Shown: positions 51,701 through 60,509 of the stretch, piece by piece
Position numbering within the stretch: the stretch's first letter is position 1
How the letters are laid out: each line of letters begins with the position of its first letter
Assembly (NCBI GenBank): GCA_028751875.1
Contig: CM054143.1
Coordinates: 65,092,754-65,156,753, forward strand
DNA length: 64,000 nucleotides
Source: Rapana venosa
Taxonomy: Eukaryota > Mollusca > Gastropoda > Neogastropoda > Muricidae
Direction of reading: 5' to 3'
Program-made: the position numbers and the translations under genes
Notes under the pieces: generated by a model
What the model was told of the DNA's origin: nothing
Seen by the model: the letters and a program-made list of their open reading frames with translations, nothing else
Database searches by the model: none

Positions 51701-54082
51701 TATTGTCATCAGCAACAGCATTATTACTATTCATTATTGTTGTTATCATTATTGTTGTTATCATTATCACCACCATCATTATCAGCAGCATCACCACCAC
51801 CATCTATTATCAGCATCATTGTTGTTGTTGTTGTCATCATCGTTGTCGTCATCACCATCTTCATTATTTCATTATCGTTATTATTATTATCATCATCACT
51901 GCCATTATCATCATAATCATTCATCTTCATCATCATCATTATGACTTTTATTTTTATTGTTATGATTCTTATCATCATCATCATTGTTGTTGTTGTTGTT
52001 GTCATCATCATGGTCATCATAATTATCAATGACCAGTCAGTGACGATGGTGACAACAACAACATAAGGGTGACTGCTTTTGACAGGAGACAAGATGAACA
52101 GAGACCACCGCCTGTTTGACATCTACCATGACCCCTGTCGGGTCAAGGCCGGTCAGGACCAGCCCTGGTCTGTGGGTGAGTGTCATGAATTCCGTGTGGA
52201 CAGCCTTTCCCAACAGTAGATATTGGGAGCCTTGCCCAACTGTAGATATTGGGAGTGTGTTCTGTGTGGACAGCCTTGCCCAACTGTAGATATTGGGAGT
52301 GTGTTCTGTGTGTACAGCCTTGCCCAACTGTAGATATTGGGAGCCTTGGCCAACTGTAGATATTGGGAGTGTGTTCTGTGTGTACAGCCTTGCCCAACTG
52401 TAGATATTGGGAGTGTATTCTGTGTGGACAGCCTTGCCCAACTGTAGATATTGGGAGTGTGTTCTGTGTGGACAGCCTTGCCCAACTGTAGATCTGTATT
52501 GGGAATTTACAAAGAGCTGCAAAGTTTCTGGTCAGCCCATTTGTTCATTTTAAAATGTGGTGACTATCCCACATGAGAAAACAGGATAAATACAATGCCA
52601 TGTTTGCTTGTGTATAAAATCTAGTCATCAGCTACGCACAGAAAGCAGATTTTATTGAAGAGGTGTTTTGTTGGATAAAGCAGACATTTGCAAGTCAAAA
52701 AATGCCAAATCTCTACCCCCTCCCCCCACCCACAAAAAAATATCATGATTTTGATACCATATCTAGCTAGCGTTTTTTTTTAAAGGTTTTGTAAACATTG
52801 TTACTAATGTCAAATGTAATACAGATGTGTGCATACATTTACAGTGACAGTTCAATCAGATCTTTATTTATGCATTTACAGGGACAGAGTTCAATCAGAT
52901 CTTTATTTATGCATTTACAGGGACAGAGTTCAATCAGATCTTTATTTATGCATTTACAGGGACAGAGTTCAATCAGATCTTTATTTATGCATTTACAGGG
53001 ACAGAGTTCAAGCAGATCTTTATTTATGCATTTACTGGGACAGTTCAAGCAGATCTTTATTTATGCATTTAAGTAAAGGTAAAGGTGTCCCATAACCTAT
53101 AAGGATGTAGAGGAGCGAGGTGTCAGAGACCTCACTTCTCTAGGGGCCAGCATACTGAGGGCGGCACCCATCTCCTCTCCCTCGCTGCTTCACCTTCCCT
53201 GACCCTAAAGAGGGCAGGTACCCATTTACAGCTGGGTGAACTGGAGGACTGTACTGAAGCCAAGCCGCGCAAACAGTCACCCATCCAAGTGGTAACCATG
53301 CTCGATGCTGTTTAACTTGTCTGGAGGGAAGTAAGTGCTCCAACCACTGAGCTATCCCGTCCCCTTTTATGCATTTACAGGGACAGAATTCAACAGATCT
53401 TTATCTATGCATTTGCAGGGTACAGAATTCAAGCAGATCTTTATCCATTTACAGGGACAGATTCAACAGATCTTTATGCAGATCATGGCGAACAAACTCT
53501 CAAGGTCATCATTGGGGACAGCCACGTCTTATCTATGCATTACAGGGGCGATGCAGACATCATAGGGACAGGATTCCCTGGTCATTAATGCATTACAGAC
53601 AGAACAGCAGACTTGCAACAATCCATCTCACTAATCCTGAAAGGGAGCAGGTGCTCGGACACCGGGGCAGTCTGCCCTGCTCCTGTGGATGCGGATCTGG
53701 AGCTGTCATGGATTGGCTCGTGAGTAGAAGAGAGTGTATCATACGTTTCTGGAGCAGGGTCGAGGAACTACCTGTCTAGAGCGAAACATCCAGGTTCAGT
53801 GATATGTCTGTTGTGTGCCAAGAGTGTTTCTCACTGCTGGTGGGGTCTGGGTGCATGCTAGTAAGCGGAAAAGTCTGTGTTAGAGATAAACACTGTTGTG
53901 GTTGGGTGGGTGGTTAGTTGGTTGGTTGGCTGATTAATTGAATGATTGGTTGAGTTATTGAATGATTGATTCATTGATCGATTGCTTGATTGCAGGACAT
54001 AACCAAGTTCCAGTTTGTGACAAAGCTGGCATCACTGACCGATCACATTCCTGTGGCCTTGACCTTCAAAGCCAAAGTATGA
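43975..54082 (+). CDS. SMPD3: Neutral sphingomyelinase, SMPD3-like (spliced; incomplete and frameshifted in this assembly)
   Basis: Hydrolyses sphingomyelin to ceramide and phosphocholine at the inner leaflet of plasma or Golgi membranes (family knowledge). Clean exons: about 44276-44570, 47245-47421, 49169-49244, 52086-52175 and 53996-54082. Motifs: CLLSEFLARIN (family CLLPDSLARVN), LDVLCLQEVFDWNYNKTL with the Mg-binding Glu, VHDVGVW, NSGLMVASRHPVLEVDF, ISKGLLMVK, VGYVYTTHL, LFDIYHDPCRVKAGQDQPWS and LASLTDHIPVALTF with the catalytic His. The exon with the CGDFNFDN motif is absent. A penultimate exon near 53560-53790 is broken. The hydrophobic N-terminus may be in 43975-44275. The SMPD3 symbol is by resemblance; SMPD5-like is possible. 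Confidence 0.85.
44276..44570 (+). CDS. SMPD3: SMPD3-like exon with the catalytic Glu
   Basis: The first frame gives CLLSEFLARINKVSHSGYRA and RAIGERVVVDQFFYTKSAGD. The second frame gives KEKEAASFVGGLSSRFPRLD and VLCLQEVFDWNYNKTLRKEL. The switch falls at or near the six-G run 44421-44426, so a single-base error there would restore one frame. The donor is CACAAG/gtatgg, phase 0. The true 5' limit of the exon is not visible. Confidence 0.85.
44600..44750 (-). mobile_element. SINE family A, 3' half
   Basis: On plus: acatccaatccctgtgtgta, catgcaatggtctactcttc and acatgtgcgcaagatgttat. Truncated at 44750, where GT-rich simple sequence begins (to about 44915). Confidence 0.82.
44750..45155. repeat. 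GT- and CA-rich simple sequence
   Basis: (TA)n at 44755-44765, GT-rich 44775-44905 and CA-rich 45070-45150. The 231-codon ORF across it is Cys/Val/His repeat translation. Confidence 0.85.
45266..45560 (-). mobile_element. SINE-like element with LINE-type tail, subfamily 2
   Basis: (AAT)n, atggaacttatatagcgcta, tatcttgcaaagacaaatca, aagcgcatgc, then a body with internal (CA)n, agggtgataggacatggg and gctctgatatgaaacaggag. A partner starts at 63780 and shares the tail, the (CA)n and the gcagggcgatag and gatgaagcaggagagg parts, so the unit is longer than the tail alone. Confidence 0.7.
45595..46778 (-). mobile_element. LINE, L2/CR1-like, 5'-truncated, copy 2
   Basis: Same family as 2399-4680. 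From high to low coordinates on minus: [12 protein letters not shown], then [18 protein letters not shown], then HHFYEDDSQIQ, NADKTEAMLVGTKHKLSS, HITPLLRSLLWLPVPQR and tail gcgctgtataaattccat with (ATT)n. The catalytic box reads YEDD where copy 1 has YADD. The 3' half of the frame is shifted relative to the RT frame. It ends abruptly at about 46778. Lies in an SMPD3 intron. Confidence 0.87.
46779..47156. other. SMPD3 intron, A-rich, with a short hexamer repeat
   Basis: Contains four caaagt units at 46875-46900 followed by cttttattttcagatggtac, perhaps the end of another dispersed element. The rest is A-rich with no feature. Confidence 0.55.
47157..47242. repeat. (GT)n microsatellite at the SMPD3 acceptor
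   Basis: About 42 GT units, ending at the acceptor gtgtgcag of the exon at 47245 and replacing the usual pyrimidine tract. Confidence 0.97.
47245..47421 (+). CDS. SMPD3: SMPD3-like exon
   Basis: 177 bp, 59 codons, phase 0 on both sides. It encodes VFPYIVHDVGVWSLKSNFML, then VNSGLMVASRHPVLEVDFKF, then YPHSVSQCLFISKGLLMVK. It aligns with family YILYDVGVY...LNSGLLFASRYPI...SKGALFLKV. The donor is GTTAAG/gttatt, a weak site. Confidence 0.94.
47430..47795 (-). mobile_element. SINE family A, full length, well preserved
   Basis: Minus strand. The head at 47790-47715 reads gggatagcctagtggtcaga ... cgggttcgattcccgttc, the best A and B boxes in the window. The full core follows, and the tail is at 47430-47465. 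It starts within 10 bp of the upstream exon's donor. Confidence 0.92.
47861..48050 (+). repeat. Inverted repeat, left arm
   Basis: About 190 bp, from gtgtgtgtttgcactactct, ctagcacatcctcagccaag to gcttgcagagaaaatgaatc. It is the reverse complement of 48719-48911 with small differences. Confidence 0.92.
48105..48460. mobile_element. Two SINE family A fragments in opposite orientation, between inverted arms
   Basis: Minus 3' end at 48105-48160 (acatccagtccccgcccttt). Plus core at 48330-48450 (ggggttaacatcagtgctga, gatgagactatgaactgagg). C runs at 48250-48271. Confidence 0.75.
48550..48716. repeat. (CA)n and (CT)n microsatellites
   Basis: CA-rich 48555-48633 and pure (CT)n 48637-48716. Both open meaningless frames. 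Confidence 0.97.
48719..48911 (-). repeat. Inverted repeat, right arm
   Basis: gattcattttctctgcaagc to gaacttggctgaggatgtgc, tagagaggagtgtaaacac. Pairs with 47861-48050, leaving a loop of about 670 bp. Confidence 0.92.
49169..49244 (+). CDS. SMPD3: SMPD3-like exon
   Basis: 76 bp. The acceptor is ggtgtgtgcag before TTTCTGATT and the donor is TATCAAG/gtcagt. It encodes FLIGEEKDNRRQVGYVYTTH, then LQAYQ. It aligns with family VGYIACTHLHAP. One base is left over for the next exon. Confidence 0.92.
49256..50290. repeat. 40-bp minisatellite (tgtatcatgtgtgtattaat)
   Basis: About 25 units of tgtatcatgtgtgtattaat then gtggtccatctgttgttatc, starting about 12-40 bp past the exon donor. Units become irregular after 50090 and dissolve by about 50290. 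ORFs at 49212-50310 translate the repeat. Confidence 0.95.
50291..51180. other. Degenerate sequence after the minisatellite
   Basis: 50291-50830 still shows scraps of the repeat (catgtgt, gtggtca, tatctg) in disorder, like a badly resolved array end. 50830-51180 looks normal but holds no recognised feature. The missing CGDFN exon of the SMPD3-like gene should lie between 49245 and 52085. Confidence 0.55.
51180..51385. repeat. Two-copy tandem repeat, about 105 bp
   Basis: ttcatgcattgtgttgtgtt ... atctcatggtgagggtagta appears twice in tandem with few differences. Confidence 0.88.
51370..52050. repeat. (GT)n and triplet (ATC/TTG)n microsatellites
   Basis: GT-rich 51377-51560. Triplets catcat, attgttgtt and caccat at 51700-52040, ending about 35 bp before the next exon. 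The His/Thr and Asn/Asp/Met ORFs are artefacts. Confidence 0.93.
52086..52175 (+). CDS. SMPD3: SMPD3-like exon
   Basis: 90 bp. The acceptor is ttttgacag before GAGACAAG and the donor is TCTGTGG/gtgagt. It encodes DKMNRDHRLFDIYHDPCRVK, then AGQDQPWSV. It aligns with family DDKLEQQHSLFTHYRDPCR...EKPWAIG. It would join the previous exon in frame even without the missing exon. Confidence 0.93.
52195..52500. repeat. 44-bp minisatellite next to an exon donor
   Basis: About six units of agccttgcccaactgtagat, attgggagtgtgttctgtgt, ggac, with some shorter units. It starts 20 bp after the donor. The stretch around the donor (gggtgagtgtcatgaattcc) resembles the unit part gggagtgtgttctgtg. Minus-strand ORFs with TEHTPNIYSW repeats are artefacts. 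Confidence 0.93.
52848..53071. repeat. 39-bp minisatellite (tttatttatgcatttacagg)
   Basis: About six units of tttatttatgcatttacagg then gacagagttcaatcagatc. It resumes after a SINE at 53366-53500 with degenerating units. Both strands open, no gene. Confidence 0.94.
53075..53362 (-). mobile_element. tRNA-derived SINE, family F, copy 1
   Basis: Minus strand. The head at 53362-53330 reads gacgggatagctcagtggtt and the body includes, on plus, tcacccatccaagtggtaac, acccatttacagctgggtga and ggagcgaggtgtcagagacc. The low-coordinate 3' end is gtcccataacct. Both flanks are tttatgcattta. Other copies: 58215-58508 and 63295-63540. Confidence 0.87.
53560..53790 (+). CDS. SMPD3: SMPD3-like penultimate exon, frameshifted
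   Basis: In mixed frames, TNPEREQVLGHRGSLPCSC is followed by a tract in which shifting one base gives RRVYHTFLEQGRG. This resembles the family region between EKPWAIGTLL and the last exon (TPDNLQ...RRIDYML). The surrounding sequence is degenerate and the splice sites are not clear. The assignment rests on order, position and partial resemblance. Confidence 0.4.
53996..54082 (+). CDS. SMPD3: SMPD3-like terminal exon with catalytic His
   Basis: 87 bp. The acceptor is gcttgattgcag before GACATAACC, in phase 0, ending in GTATGA at 54082. It encodes DITKFQFVTKLASLTDHIPV, then ALTFKAKV and stop. SLTDHIPV is the DNase-I-like C-terminal motif with the general-base His (family GLTDHLPV). Confidence 0.95.
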   Translation, partial: DITKFQFVTKLASLTDHIPVALTFKAKV

Positions 54083-57000
54083 CCTGCATGACCTCTATCC
54101 TCAAGTGTCAAGGGACAGTCTAGTCATTGACAGATGCCAAATCGTGGATGATGGGATGAATGCATGGATGAATAGTGATTACTTTGCTGGCTAAATCTCA
54201 GAAACAAAGAAGGTTGCAGAAAAGGGAAGTATATAGAAAATATATTTATTCGTATATTTTCGTACATTAAAAGAATATAATTACTGAGAAAAGTTTAGAA
54301 ACAGATAAAGTAGTATAAAAAACTATACAAAATATGAGGGTTTTTTTAAATAGTAATATGTGAATGGTTTTGGGAGAGGAATCATTATAGTATTTCCTTA
54401 CTGCTTGTATTTTTCATATGAATGTTTATGACAGACTGTTTTTAACTTATCCATGTTTGAAAACAAACAGTATTTTTGTGAATTAAAATCTCATGGACTT
54501 CTTCTTTTTCTTGGTGTTTTTTTTAAAAAAACAATTCTAAGTTTTATAATCTTACAACTTGCACAAATCTCTTTTTTATGATTTATTTTGTGATACATAA
54601 AGTATACACTTTAGTTTGGCAATAAAGAGAAACAATTTACAGTACAGTTTTTATGGAGTTAGTCCCCATGTGGAGAAAGATTTTTACCTACCCAAAATAC
54701 TATTTTTAAAGCAATAAAGGACAAATATATTGGTGAAAGTTATTCACTGCATGGAAAAAAGACTTGCTAGTGAAAGGTGTGTTTGGAAGAATGTACTCAG
54801 GAAATAAAAACAGATAAATGTAGCTTCGAAAAGAAAAAAAGCCGATCACCATCTAAGGCTATAAGAATATGAACAGATGTACAGTTGATGATGGTTAGTT
54901 GATGGTGCAGTCTCTAAGTCGGATAGCTACGCTGGAACTTTTAATACAATCAACCCAAACAATCAGTAGGTGTCTGCCTGTCTCATAAAGTAGCATAGTT
55001 ATGCTGAAATTTTCAGTCCGAAAGAGAAGCAACCAGGGAGAGCAGTTTCCTGTGCTAAGGGAAGTAATCAGAGTGAAGTTCTCATACCTAGGCCTTGACA
55101 TGATGTGGAATTTGAGAAACCGGCATCTTGATGTGGATGTGTATGCATTTGTGTTGCCAGAGTTAATGTTGTTGTATGTGGTTTGCATATCGTGGAACGA
55201 TTGATGTTTAGGGTCCACTGTTTTACTTGTTTTGAGGTGTCTGAAGCGACATGACCAGTGATTTACATTTAAGATGCACCATTTTAGTTAGAATGTCCTC
55301 AAAGTTAATGTCCTTTGAATGCCGTAAATCCCCGAAAATCACTGTAAAGGACACTGCATAGGATTTTTTAAAATTGTGGAACAATGTTTTGTTTGTGTGC
55401 ATTTGGCATTGTTTATTTAAGCACTTTTATGTTGTTTTATTGGTGTCGCAATCATACAGTTCCTGCCCTTTTTTGTGGACAATTCTGTAACGGTACTTAT
55501 TTGGTTCCAAATCTTTCTTTCGCTTTAACTGGTTTTCAAATTTTACCTTGTAAATCGGTGAGCTACAGTTTGTTTACTTTCTATATAGGTATATAATTAT
55601 AGCACAGCATTATAATAATGTATTTAAGAGTCAGAAGCTATGATGTCTTTTTGACCAAAGATGTTTGCTATTTATTGTTATTTGTTGTTTTTGTCACCAC
55701 TTGAAATGCCTGGAGCTCATGCACGACAAATATTGTTTCCATAACAACTTATTTTTCTTAATTATGAGCTTGGAATTTTGTCTTCTTTTTTTTAAATCTC
55801 CTCTTGTGTTTTGGTTCTTTTTGGGTTTGTTTTGGGGGAGGTTTATTTGGTTAATCCTAGAAATATATCAGATTTTTTAAATCACTTTTTAATTTATATT
55901 TTTTGTTGGTTTACACAAACAAATGTGAAAAAGAAAATGAAACAGGTGAAACCATACACTAGTCTGACATCATGCTCACCTTTGAGGCAGCATCCCAAAT
56001 TTCATTCAGAATAATGTTGTGATCATAGACACCATACAATACCAGAAAGTAACTATTCTGTTTTAGCAGATAAATTTTGATTTTTCATTTATATGAGCTG
56101 AAATGGAAAATGCTGTGTGATTTCATGAATATCTACATGATCTTTTTTTTCTTTCAGATTTTGTGACATATTTTTTGTCAAAGAACAAACTCTGTCATTT
56201 ATGCCAATATTTATATATGTCACAATTTGGAGACATTATTTTTTGGGAACAAACTTTACACTTGTGGGAACATGAATTTTTGGGACATATCATCCTGTAA
56301 GACCTTTTTTTTTCGTTCTGTAGCTTATGATGTGTTCAGCTGCACTTTGACTGTGAAATTATGTTCTGTGTATTGACAGGTTGGTGGTACAGTTTGCACT
56401 ATCTTTTTCTGCCTGTGTTTTTTTGCCCTGTGTACTGAGAATGTGCGTTACAGTTCGATTTGCAATACATTTGGCATGATTTTGCCTGGTGAACTGATGA
56501 AAAATTCATCCAAACAAAAACAGACGCAAAAAGCAACCCGTTTCCCCCCCCCCGCCCTTCCTCAACCCATCCCCAACGTCCCCGTTTGCATGAATCAGGT
56601 AAATGTTTGCCTCACAAAGTGAAACACAGTAACTCCATTTTCCACAGTTTTGGGGGGAAGCATACTGTTTTAATCTCATGTCTCCATTTGCCTTAAAGCC
56701 TGGTTCTACATTTTTCAGAGTATGTTTAGGAATGAATCAGAAAAAGCGGGTTTGCCTTAACGCTTTAGTCTATGGAGTTACTGTATTTGACCATGTGAGT
56801 ACAAATGTCTAAAGTCTAGTTCAGGGTTTTGTTTGTTATTGTTTTGTTTTGTTTTGTATGCGGACACATTCTGGCACTCCTGTGTGGCATGAAAGTCTGG
56901 TAGTCTGATTTGAGTCATACTCATGTAAATGTCCATCAGTGATGTTCTCATTCGATTCTGTGAGGACAGTTTTGTTGTGATACACTTTCGTGTCAACTGT

Positions 57001-57350
57001 TTTTTGTTGTTTTGCTCTTGAACACAGGTAAATGGTTTGAGGTGGCATGGTTTTTGATCTCACCAAATCATGAAAGGTTACATGAGTGAATAATACTATT
57101 TGTAAAACATTTGTCAGAAATGGTAAAAGACAATCGCCGATTCATTCCAGTCCATCTAGCCTTCAGCCATCTTGTTCAGAGTGTGGTCATGCGGCTGTGC
57201 ATGTGACAGCTGACCCTTGGAGTCGCCCACAATAGTTTATGCACTCTCCCTCTCTCTCTTACTTAGCACATCAGGAAATGCTGTGATACCGTAAGTCATA
57301 CAAACTGGATGAGAAGTTTGCACGCAAACCTCAGATGTTCAATACCTAGC
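54083..57350. other. 3' UTR and intergenic sequence, no gene seen
   Basis: AT-rich, low in repeats. The first AATAAA-type signals after the stop are at about 54623 and 54711; either could end the SMPD3-like transcript. Short ORFs (60-107 codons) show no motif. T-rich tracts 55790-55920 and a C run at 56545. Confidence 0.6.
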
Positions 57351-57354
57351 TGAC

Positions 57355-57855
57355 AGACAGAGGCTGTAGCGGAGTGGTTAAGACCGTTCCTCTTCAATCC
57401 CATGGGTCCAGGAAGTTGTGGGTTTGAATCCCGGTGTTGGCATCTGGTGAATTAAGGACGGGGCTTTTTACGATCTCCTGGGTCAACTTCAAGTACAGAC
57501 CTGCAAGTGCCTTCTTCATTCCCTTCGTGTATGTGTGGTGCACATGCAGAAGATCAAATAGGCACACTTAAAGATCCCGTAATTCATGTCAGTGTTCAGA
57601 GGGTTATAGGAACATGAACATACCCAGCATACATCCCTTTTTTATTTTTTTTTATTTCATTCTTTTATATCGAAGATAATGGAATAAGCACGTATGTGCT
57701 TTTTTACATCCAGTCCCCGTGTGTATGCAGATTTGTGAATTCTGTCATCTGTTCCCCCCTGAAGTTGGAATGTGGCTCCCTTCATGATGCATACGCAAAA
57801 TGTCGCCACTGGTGAACCTCGGAGCTCTAGCCACGGAACAACAACAAAGCAAACA
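57355..57855 (+). mobile_element. SINE family B with a SINE A inserted in it
   Basis: Head gctgtagcggagtggttaag and B box gtgggtttgaatcccgg, core gggtcaacttcaagtacaga, cacacttaaagatcccgtaa, aacatacccagcatac. A minus-strand SINE A 3' half follows at 57640-57762, then the family B end resumes at gaagttggaatgtggctccc and finishes tgaacctcggagctctagcc. Confidence 0.88.
57640..57762 (-). mobile_element. SINE family A fragment nested in SINE B
   Basis: On plus: ttcttttatatcgaagataa, acatccagtccccgtgtgta, gaattctgtcatctgttccc. This is the tail-proximal third of family A, 5'-truncated, on the minus strand. Confidence 0.86.
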
Positions 57856-58214
57856 CACCTCCTAGCCATATAGGCTGCCATACTCTGAATTCAAAGTAGG
57901 GGGGGTTTTTTCATCAGTAAAAAGGAATGACATTTGTTATGCCTGGATCTTGCCATAGAGGGAGACAATCCCCACCTCACTTTTCAAAACATGACAACAT
58001 TTGGATAATTATTGGCCTTAGCAGTTTGCTTATTATCATTCATAACTGACAAAATCTTGGGTCAAATTGTGAAGATAATCATAGACCTTTGTTATTTGTG
58101 ATGGTTTTCACCAACTGATTGTTTTTTTTGTTGGCTAGTTATGATAACAACAGACGCTAGTCTGTCTAGCGCTCAGAAGAAAGCAAACTAACCATACAGA
58201 GATCCTCATCCAAA

Positions 58215-58508
58215 GTGAAGGTAAAGCTGTCCCATAACCTATGTGGTCGTAGGGGAGCGAGGCGTCAGAGACCCCAGCTTCTCCAGGGGCCAGCATATTG
58301 AGGGTGGCGCCCATCTCCTCTCCCTCGCTGCTTTACCTTCCCTCACCCTAAAGAGGGCAGGCACCCATTGACAGCTGGGTGAACTGGGGGACTGTACTGA
58401 AGCCAAGGTACGCAAACGGTCACCCATCCAAGTGGTAGGCTTGCTTGATGCTGCTTAACTTGGCTGGGGGAAAGCAAGTGTGCTGACCACTGAGCTATCC
58501 CGTCCCCA
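58215..58508 (-). mobile_element. tRNA-derived SINE, family F, copy 2
   Basis: The same body as 53075-53362: ggagcgaggcgtcagagacc, ggcacccattgacagctggg, head complement ccactgagctatcccgtccc at the right end. Confidence 0.88.
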
Positions 58509-58889
58509 TCCAAAGTGGCTTTAGAAAAGTTGTGTCTCTGTTGTTTTACTGCAAACTGATCTCTGGTTTTGTTTATGAATGTTGTAAAGCACTGTTGGCC
58601 TTGGTTGTTGACATAACCAACAAAAAACAACAACAAAAGTTCATGTGTAAATGTTCACTATCAGCAGCATGCATTGTGTGTGTTTTGATATTGAGTGTGG
58701 GTTTCAGAAATACATGGAGCACATTACCTTTGTGTGGTGGTGTACATCTTGCGGCGAATGTGGCGAAGACTGTTCCTCTTTTCTGTCTTCAAAAGAGTAT
58801 GTCCTCACTTCACTTGATCAGGAAACAGCGAAATAATGTTGCTGGGGCAGTTTCTGGTTTGCAGTATCTCAGAACACACATGATGGATG

Positions 58890-59255
58890 CCACAGCCGAG
58901 GGTTGGTTAAGACGTTTGACTGCTATCCCACCAGTCCATGAAGTCGTGGGTTTGAATCTCGGCGGTGTCTGATGAATCAAGGATGGGGATTTTTTACAAT
59001 ATCCCAGGTCAACTTGAAGTGCAGACCTGCCAAAGCCTTAATTCCCTTTGTGTATAATTATGCACAAGCAGGAGATCAATTGTGCACATTAAAGAATCTG
59101 TAATTCATGTCAGCATTTGGTGGGATATGGAAACACTAACATACCCCAGCACACATATCCAGAGTTGGAATTCAGCTACCTTCAAGGTGGACAAAAACGG
59201 TCACACACACAAAATCTCACCATTGGTCAACCTGATAGCTGTAGCTGAGGAATGA
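58890..59255 (+). mobile_element. SINE family B, uninterrupted copy
   Basis: Head gagggttggttaagacgttt, B box gtgggtttgaatctcgg, core aggtcaacttgaagtgcaga, acattaaagaatctgtaatt, cagctaccttcaaggtggac and end ctcaccattggtcaacctga, gctgtagctgagg. The reference copy for judging the interrupted one at 57355. Confidence 0.88.
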
Positions 59256-60113
59256 CACCAAAACAAAAACAAAAACTTCTGCATGTTGCAGGGGTGTGTT
59301 CTTTACTAGGATGGAGTGGAGGAAGCTGGTTGCAAAATCTTCAGGTTGCTCTTTACTATGATGGTAAAGATACAGGTTTTGTAGCAAACTGCTTCCTTGG
59401 CACTGAAATAGGCTTCAGTCAGAACCAAAACTTCAAACCCAATACCAGCAACAGCAGCACTGAGCACCTAAGCTAAGTGTTGTATTTGTTTGTTTGTCAG
59501 TTTGTTTATTAGTGGCACCTTCAGCAATGTTGTGTTTTGGGCACCGTGCCCAAACCATAAAGATGTGAGGGGCACGCAACAACAAAAAAGGAAAGCACTT
59601 ATTGCATAACGCACTTCAAGTCTTTCATGTCTGATACTCAGAACATGCGTCAAAAAGCTGCAGACAAACAAGGCATTGGGGGTTGCTTTCGCACAGAGAG
59701 AGAGAGAACAAACAAAGGAATTTCATGAGAGGACAATAATAGAAGAAGCATCAATGGCTTTTTGTTTTTGACATGCAACCCTGTGGGGGAGAAGAACAGA
59801 TACAACAAACATGAAAAATAAACAAAAGAGAAAAATGCACAGTATGAAAATACACCATGAAAGCCACTTCTAACATCCATATATTAAGAACTGACAAGTG
59901 CAAAAACAGATGATCCATTTTGAAGATTCAGGAGAATAAACGAACGAACTCTTGTTTCTTGAGTGTTATAGAAAATATCTAACTGGTGTGTGTGTGTGTG
60001 CACTTACATCCAGTTCTCTAATACTAGGACTACCATTTCTAGTTAATTATATTAATGATAGTTATCATCATCATTGTGGGAGAGAGAGATATATATATGT
60101 GTGTATATATATA

Positions 60114-60149
<36 letters not shown>

Positions 60150-60480
60150 GTGGGATATATAATATATAAAAACAAACGTGGGGGGAAAAAGTCCTCATTG
60201 AGAAAAAAAAATGTTGATGAAATATCAAAAGCTATATGTAAAGCAAGAAGACAGAAAAAGTGAAGGTGATAGAAAAAAAGAAATGAAGAAAGAAAGATGT
60301 TCAGGGGGAAAGAGAAGAAAGAGGCACTAGGTATGATAGGGAGGAGGATGAAAAGGGACAAAAAAGGGGAGGGGGGGGGGGGGTTGATTTACATGTACAT
60401 GCATCATAACAATGCACATGCAGAAAAGTCTCTGGCTTGCATGAGGCATGCAGTGAAGGAGATCGTGGAGAGTACGTATG
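59256..60480. other. Intergenic, no gene seen
   Basis: Simple-sequence pieces: (GTTT)n near 59486, AG-rich 59695-59708, (TA)n/(TG)n 60085-60150 and a G run of about 14 at 60370-60383. Otherwise unremarkable. Confidence 0.6.
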
Positions 60481-60509
60481 CTCCAAGAGCCCACGTTTTC
60501 TTTTGCCAA

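Noticed and set aside
51312..52122. His/Thr-rich and Asn/Asp/Met-rich ORFs on minus
   Set aside because: Translations of (CA)n and (GAT)n microsatellites.
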